Positions 46,804-50,036 of a stretch of DNA of 50,036 nucleotides are shown here, piece after piece. Each line of letters opens with the position of its first letter. Position 1 is the stretch's first letter. This DNA comes from a virus. Location of the stretch: positions 1 through 50,036 of the IMG/VR virus record IMGVR_UViG_3300008448_000135; one strand, given 5' to 3'. A program made the position numbers and the translations under genes. The notes beneath the pieces were generated by a model. It searched no databases. It was given only the letters and a program-made list of their open reading frames with translations, and had not been told where the DNA came from.

Positions 46804-47484
46804 TTACAAATTATTTTGATTTTCGGCTTTTAGTTTGGATTTGAGGTACTTGATCTTGTATTCGTGATACATTTCTTCGTCTTTTTTCATTGATTCATAG
46901 CCGATTCCCTCCTTTAGCGCATCAAGTACAGGCTTGCCTTCCATTTTTGTTTCGATCAATAGCCTTGCTTCCTGATCCTGTTGGAATCCTTGCACTTTCT
47001 GTTGCTGGTGAAGCTGCTCCCTGTATTCGGCTTTCTGCTCCAAGTAGGCTTCGATCCACTTGAAGATCGTTTGTCCGTCCAATCGGTTGTAAAGCTCTCC
47101 GTATCTGCCTGTCTTGGCGTTCTTGAACACCAAGGTGAAGTCCTGCAAGGTTTCTGCTGGGTATTTCTCCAAAATCAGGTAGGCGGTTTCCAAGGCTTGA
47201 TCCTCCCGGATGTTGTTCCCAAGGTTGAAAAACGCTGCTGTCTGCATGATCTGGTAGGCAATCACGGTGGCTAGGTCGTCTTTGCCGTACTTAGCCTCCA
47301 AGGATCTCAAAATCGGGGCAGTCAGGCTGTCCTTGATCGTGATGGAATTGGATAGCTTGATGATTTCGATCCTGTCATTACGCAGGGTTGAAGCCATGAG
47401 CTCTTGCACGAAGTCTCTGGAATAGGTCTGATGGGTTGTCGGTAGTTGATGTAACTGCTGGCTTTTTTCTGGTAATGATTTCAT
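46804..47484 (-). CDS. Replication accessory / helicase-loader-like protein (tentative)
   Basis: The protein has 226 residues. The pattern SRDFVQELMASTLRNDRIEI near residues 22-41, then a helical body with AETLQDFTLVFKNAKTGRYG and ELYNRLDGQTIFKWIEAYLE, is that of a family found next to initiator genes in Bacteroidota phages, which I associate with DUF6633 or helicase-loader-type proteins from memory. The C-terminus is Gln/Lys/Glu-rich (KSKLKAENQNNL). It overlaps the 3' end of the initiator gene by about 107 bases. An internal Met (47397) would reduce that overlap to about 20 bases. Confidence 0.5.
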   Translation of the reverse strand: MKSLPEKSQQLHQLPTTHQTYSRDFVQELMASTLRNDRIEIIKLSNSITIKDSLTAPILRSLEAKYGKDDLATVIAYQIMQTAAFFNLGNNIREDQALETAYLILEKYPAETLQDFTLVFKNAKTGRYGELYNRLDGQTIFKWIEAYLEQKAEYREQLHQQQKVQGFQQDQEARLLIETKMEGKPVLDALKEGIGYESMKKDEEMYHEYKIKYLKSKLKAENQNNL

Positions 47485-48295
47485 CGTTCCAAGATTTGTT
47501 GTTGAGGAATGTTGCTGGATCTTTCCGGTATTGCTTGTCGGGTTGAGCTTGGATATACCTTGGTAGGTAGTCCATGATTTCTTCCTTTTCCGATTGCTTG
47601 AGCTTCACCCATTTTTTCTGGACCTTTTCCTTATCCCCTCGCTTCTTGTCGTACAGATCCCAAAAATCTTCGAAGGTCGGCCAAACTTCCACTTGAGTTT
47701 CTACTATTTCAATAGTTGGCGATGTCTGAAAAGAAGGGTCTTGCTCTGCTTTCATTGCTGCGATTTTCAAATCAGGATTTGATTGAAAATTTCCATCTAC
47801 CAAAAGCCCGTCAGGGCTGGCTGAATTTGCAGGTGTTGTTATTGGTTTATTGGTTAATTGGTTTATTTGTTCTTGGTTTATTTGTTTATCTATACTATCA
47901 ATGCTTTGTACTGTGCTTTGTATAGTGCTTTCACTTTGCTTTGTCGTGTGCTTCAACAATGCTTTATCAAGTGCTTTGTCATTTGCTTTATCAAATGCCT
48001 TGTCAAAATATGATAGAGCAATGATGTTTGAGCTGTATTGATTTTTGGAGTTTTGAACCATTTCAATGAAGCCCCAATCGATCAAATCTGTAAGAGTTGC
48101 CTTGTAAGTATTGTATGATTTTATACCTATTGCTTCCATTGCCATGGATGATGGAAGGCCAAACTTTTTCTTCCACCCTAATCGATTGCAATGCTCAATA
48201 GCGAAGAAGTAAAGCGCACAATGATTTGGTTTGATCTTCTCAGGGTGTTCGAAGGAGAAGTCAAACCACATTCTTGATAAGTTGTATGAGTTCAT
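47378..48295 (-). CDS. Replication initiator (lambda O-like in layout)
   Basis: The protein has 305 residues. The N-terminal part, about 1-95 (ALYFFAIEHCNRLGWKKKFG; GLPSSMAMEAIGIKSYNTYK), is a winged-helix-like domain. The middle, about 96-190, is low-complexity with repeats of DKAFDKANDKALDKALLK type. The C-terminal domain (FEDFWDLYDKKRGDKEKVQK; then LKQSEKEEIMDYLPRYIQAQ and PDKQYRKDPATFLNNKSW) resembles the replication proteins of Bacteroidota phages that interact with helicase or loader. The middle is encoded by nine tandem 11/12-bp DNA repeats, so origin and protein linker coincide, as in lambda O. It is placed between SSB and the loader-like gene. Confidence 0.6.
   Translation of the reverse strand: MNSYNLSRMWFDFSFEHPEKIKPNHCALYFFAIEHCNRLGWKKKFGLPSSMAMEAIGIKSYNTYKATLTDLIDWGFIEMVQNSKNQYSSNIIALSYFDKAFDKANDKALDKALLKHTTKQSESTIQSTVQSIDSIDKQINQEQINQLTNKPITTPANSASPDGLLVDGNFQSNPDLKIAAMKAEQDPSFQTSPTIEIVETQVEVWPTFEDFWDLYDKKRGDKEKVQKKWVKLKQSEKEEIMDYLPRYIQAQPDKQYRKDPATFLNNKSWNDEIITRKKPAVTSTTDNPSDLFQRLRARAHGFNPA
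47838..48004. repeat. Candidate replication origin: nine iterons plus AT-rich stretch inside initiator gene
   Basis: Copies of TGCTTTGTC or close variants begin at 47902, 47914, 47926, 47937, 47949, 47960, 47972, 47984 and 47996, spaced 12, 12, 11, 12, 11, 12, 12 and 12 bases. Two spacings of 11 break the codon register, so the repeat is selected as DNA, not as peptide. The neighbouring 47838-47899 is AT-rich, with repeated GGTTTAT and TTTATTTGT motifs, suitable as an unwinding element. The arrangement of iterons beside an AT-rich region within an initiator gene matches lambda ori/O in plan. Confidence 0.6.
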
Positions 48296-48312
48296 TTGGC
48301 TTTTTAAAGGGT

Positions 48313-48340
48313 TAAAAAACTCCCCTTGTTAAAAGGGGAG
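48313..48340 (-). terminator. Intrinsic terminator formed by SSB 3' codons
   Basis: CTCCCCTT (48320-48327) pairs with AAGGGGAG (48333-48340). On the minus strand TTTTTT follows. The stem contains the codons for the SSB acidic tip (Leu-Pro-Phe), and its loop contains the TAA stop. Confidence 0.8.
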
Positions 48341-48787
48341 GTCATCGTCTGCTTGTTCTTGAAATACCGGATCTGGTCCGTTTCCTGAGCTTTGGTTGGG
48401 CGGTGCTCCGTAGGGTTCACGGTTGTCATAGGTGGTCTCCTGTGCTGCTTCCGTTGGCTTTCCTCCCAGCATGGTGAAGCTGGATACCCGGACTTTGTGT
48501 CGTTGGAATTTATGGCCTTCCTTCTCCCATTTCTCTGTCTTGAGCTTGCCTTCTACATACAGAAGCGATCCTTTAGTCAGATACTTTTCAGCGATTTCAG
48601 CCTGATTCCCCCACATTTCTAGCGTATGCCATTCGGTGTTTTCTACTTGGTTTCCCTGCCTGTCAGTGTATTTTTCGGAGGTGGCCAAGCTCACGTTGAC
48701 CACCTTTGTTTCTACTCCTGGAATATGCCTTACTTCAGGATCTTGCCCGATCCTTCCGATCAGAATGATTTTGTTTACTGATGCCAT
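48329..48787 (-). CDS. ssb: Single-stranded DNA-binding protein
   Basis: The protein has 152 residues. The OB fold occupies about 1-110: MASVNKIILIGRIGQDPEVR, then VNVSLATSEKYTDRQGNQVE, TEWHTLEMWGNQAEIAEKYL, KGSLLYVEGKLKTEKWEKEG and VRVSSFTMLGG. The C-terminal 40 residues are flexible and end DDDLPF, the classical protein-interaction tip that recruits recombination and replication partners. The TAA of the upstream secreted-protein gene shares one base with this ATG (TAATG). A terminator overlaps the last codons. In phage replication the protein coats single strands generated by the initiator and helicase encoded downstream. Confidence 0.95.
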   Translation of the reverse strand: MASVNKIILIGRIGQDPEVRHIPGVETKVVNVSLATSEKYTDRQGNQVENTEWHTLEMWGNQAEIAEKYLTKGSLLYVEGKLKTEKWEKEGHKFQRHKVRVSSFTMLGGKPTEAAQETTYDNREPYGAPPNQSSGNGPDPVFQEQADDDLPF

Positions 48788-49197
48788 TATTTCACGATGA
48801 TTTCGGATACCTTGACTTCGATTGCTTTCTTCAGGTCCTCGTCCGATTGGTTGAGGTCAAGAGATACCGTTCGGTAGTATTTCCCTGACTTGTCCGGTAC
48901 TACCTTGATGGTATCCATGCCTAGCCTGGTGGCTGCGGTAATGTATCCCTGTGGATCTTTCAGGAGTGAAATGGTATCCCCGATCTTGACGTAATACACT
49001 GGCCCTTTCTGCGCTGTTGGGATTAAGTGATCCCGATGTATGACATAAGGAAAATTCCCTGTCTCTACGTGCGGTGTGATTGATCTGGAAGGCTGTTCCA
49101 AGATTCTGTCCTTCAGGTGAAATTCGATAGCCTGAACTGTGATTGTGCCCGTGATTGATACGAATAGCACTGCGAGTAATCCGATTAGGTGTTTCAT
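48787..49197 (-). CDS. Secreted protein with beta-rich domain, unknown
   Basis: The protein has 136 residues. A signal peptide is visible (MKHLIGLLAVLFVSITGTIT, cleavage probably after VQA), followed by beta-rich sequence (FPYVIHRDHLIPTAQKGPVY; YVKIGDTISLLKDPQGYITA) and an acidic, Ser-rich end (DLNQSDEDLKKAIEVKVSEI). No family is recognised. It starts with an ATG overlapped by the TGA of the preceding frame if that gene is read in its shifted frame. It ends one base into the SSB start. Secreted phage proteins in early operons are uncommon. Confidence 0.65.
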   Translation of the reverse strand: MKHLIGLLAVLFVSITGTITVQAIEFHLKDRILEQPSRSITPHVETGNFPYVIHRDHLIPTAQKGPVYYVKIGDTISLLKDPQGYITAATRLGMDTIKVVPDKSGKYYRTVSLDLNQSDEDLKKAIEVKVSEIIVK

Positions 49198-49441
49198 AAT
49201 TGGTTGTATTTAAAGTGGTTGATTTGTTGTTTTTCTTGACGTTTCGCCTCACTTCTGAGGGCTTTTTACCCAGTATCCTGAGTTCCTTGTTACTTGGCCG
49301 ATAGCCCTTGAATCTGTGCTGTTTTTGCAACCATCCGTTGTATCGGAGAGCATCCCCTTTGGGGCCTTGTTCCCTGAACTGTGCCTCTGCATCAAAAATG
49401 ATTGCCGATAAAAAGAGTAGGATAAAAATCAGGTTACGCAT
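49194..49441 (-). CDS. Small secreted protein, probably frameshifted near its C-terminus
   Basis: The start is ATG 49441, preceded by AAGGAGGTGACC, the best Shine-Dalgarno in the window. The signal peptide is MRNLIFILLFLSAIIFDAEA, then QFREQGPKGDALRYNGWLQK and a basic middle. In the first frame the reading continues to 48857, overlapping the next gene by 340 bases with unconvincing sequence. A shift of one base back near AAAAAG gives a natural end (KKALRSEAKRQEKQQINHFK, NQL) and a TGA at 49194 that overlaps the next ATG (ATGA). So either an indel or a programmed -1 shift. About 82 residues in that reading. Confidence 0.5.
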
Positions 49442-50036
49442 TGGTCACCTCCTTCCTTGATTTTTTGGCTTTTACTACTGCCGCATAAATGATTGCGTTT
49501 TGCTCCGCTTCTTCAGCTTGAAACTTGAACCTTGCTTTAATACTTTCAATGAATTCATCCCTGATAAAAAGGAATTCATCCCAAGACTTGAATTTTTTTA
49601 CTTTATCCCCTTCAAATTCAACCATGTCAAATGATACTTCCATTGAGGTTAAATCAAACTGGAAATTTTCTCCGTTTTGTAGGTCTGTCGGGAATCTATT
49701 TGCAGCCACCAAATCATCAATCATCATGGTGTGAATTGGGTCTGTAAATAGTTCCTTGTAATGAATACTTATTACCCCATGGCTTGATATAGTTGCATTA
49801 TTGAAAAATGGGTCACTTTGATTCTCAATACTTTCTACAATTCCTTTAGGAAGAAATGGTTGTTTAAGTTGTAGCTCCCTGATTTCCTCCTTGGCGTTAT
49901 CGTATAGGGATTGGAGTTCTCGAAAATCATTGCCATGCTCTTTCATGAGTTGGTTAAGATTTTCAATCTCAGTTACCCTTTGTCTGTCCTTCTCGGAGTA
50001 TTTTTTATTCAGGTGTATGACTTCTTGATATCTCAA
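49434..50036 (-). CDS. Unknown protein, N-terminus outside window
   Basis: The frame is open to the window edge, so the true start may lie beyond 50036; 200 codons are visible. An N-terminal coiled coil (EIENLNQLMKEHGNDFRELQ; NAKEEIRELQLKQPF) is followed by a more globular part (ISSHGVISIHYKELFTDPIH; MMIDDLVAANRFPTDLQNGE) and a helical basic C-terminus (AKKSRKEVTNA). No family is recognised. The 3' end overlaps the Shine-Dalgarno and start of the next gene by eight bases. Confidence 0.6.
   Translation of the reverse strand: MRYQEVIHLNKKYSEKDRQRVTEIENLNQLMKEHGNDFRELQSLYDNAKEEIRELQLKQPFLPKGIVESIENQSDPFFNNATISSHGVISIHYKELFTDPIHTMMIDDLVAANRFPTDLQNGENFQFDLTSMEVSFDMVEFEGDKVKKFKSWDEFLFIRDEFIESIKARFKFQAEEAEQNAIIYAAVVKAKKSRKEVTNA

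Noticed and set aside
48857-49197. Continuation of the 49441 gene in its first frame across the next gene
   Set aside because: His/Arg/Ser-rich composition typical of an out-of-frame reading, and the overlapping 136-aa secreted protein is convincing.
1-50036. Diversity-generating retroelement, integrase or transposase
   Set aside because: No reverse transcriptase, recombinase or DDE-type gene was recognised in the window.

Overview
The window reads as part of a tailed, podovirus-like phage or prophage of a Bacteroidota host, possibly a Cytophagales relative. No host housekeeping gene is visible. The phage call rests on a recognisable small and large terminase, a P22-type portal, a scaffold-like protein, a capsid protein, tail and fibre proteins and an SSB. 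The host call is inference. It rests on a perfect Bacteroidota -7 box (TAnnTTTG) before the head genes, on many genes lacking a Shine-Dalgarno site, and on the protein families present. Both ends are open: the gene at position 1 and the gene at 50036 run out of the window.

Layout on the minus strand, read from right to left in transcription order. 44121-50036 is an early/replication block. It holds an SSB, a replication initiator whose gene carries nine iteron-like repeats beside an AT-rich stretch (a lambda-O-like origin candidate), a probable helicase-loader-type partner, and small coupled genes. 43220-44078 is a divergent plus-strand cassette ending in an XRE-type regulator, with operator-like inverted repeats at 43111-43163. 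37120-43066 carries the small terminase, a RyR-domain protein, the large terminase and two probable internal virion proteins. 20074-37119 is one gene of 5681 codons, a giant 'polyvalent' protein. It contains an N6-adenine methylase-like domain, an SNF2/DEAD-like helicase, a zincin-like segment and an ADP-ribosyltransferase-like domain, probably ejected with the DNA. The portal follows at 17573-19618. The scaffold, capsid, connector, tail and fibre genes fill 1-11811.

Two plus-strand intrusions break the minus-strand late region. One is a small membrane-protein gene with its own terminator (19801-20034). The other is an accessory island at 14511-17203 with a VRR-NUC nuclease, a tRNA-Leu-like RNA whose anticodon domain is abnormal, a lipoprotein, a NinB-like protein and two small gene cassettes with integron attC-like recombination sites. 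In each cassette the first ten bases are exactly complementary to the cassette's own terminal box, which is the signature expected of integron cassettes.

Other points: reading frames hidden in the +1 frame of the low-complexity linkers of the giant gene; strong intrinsic terminators placed immediately in front of several structural-gene start codons; a recurrent AACAGGAC motif before start codons; and several small genes tightly coupled through ATGA or GTGA overlaps. No integrase, RNA polymerase, DNA polymerase, CRISPR array or reverse transcriptase is visible here.
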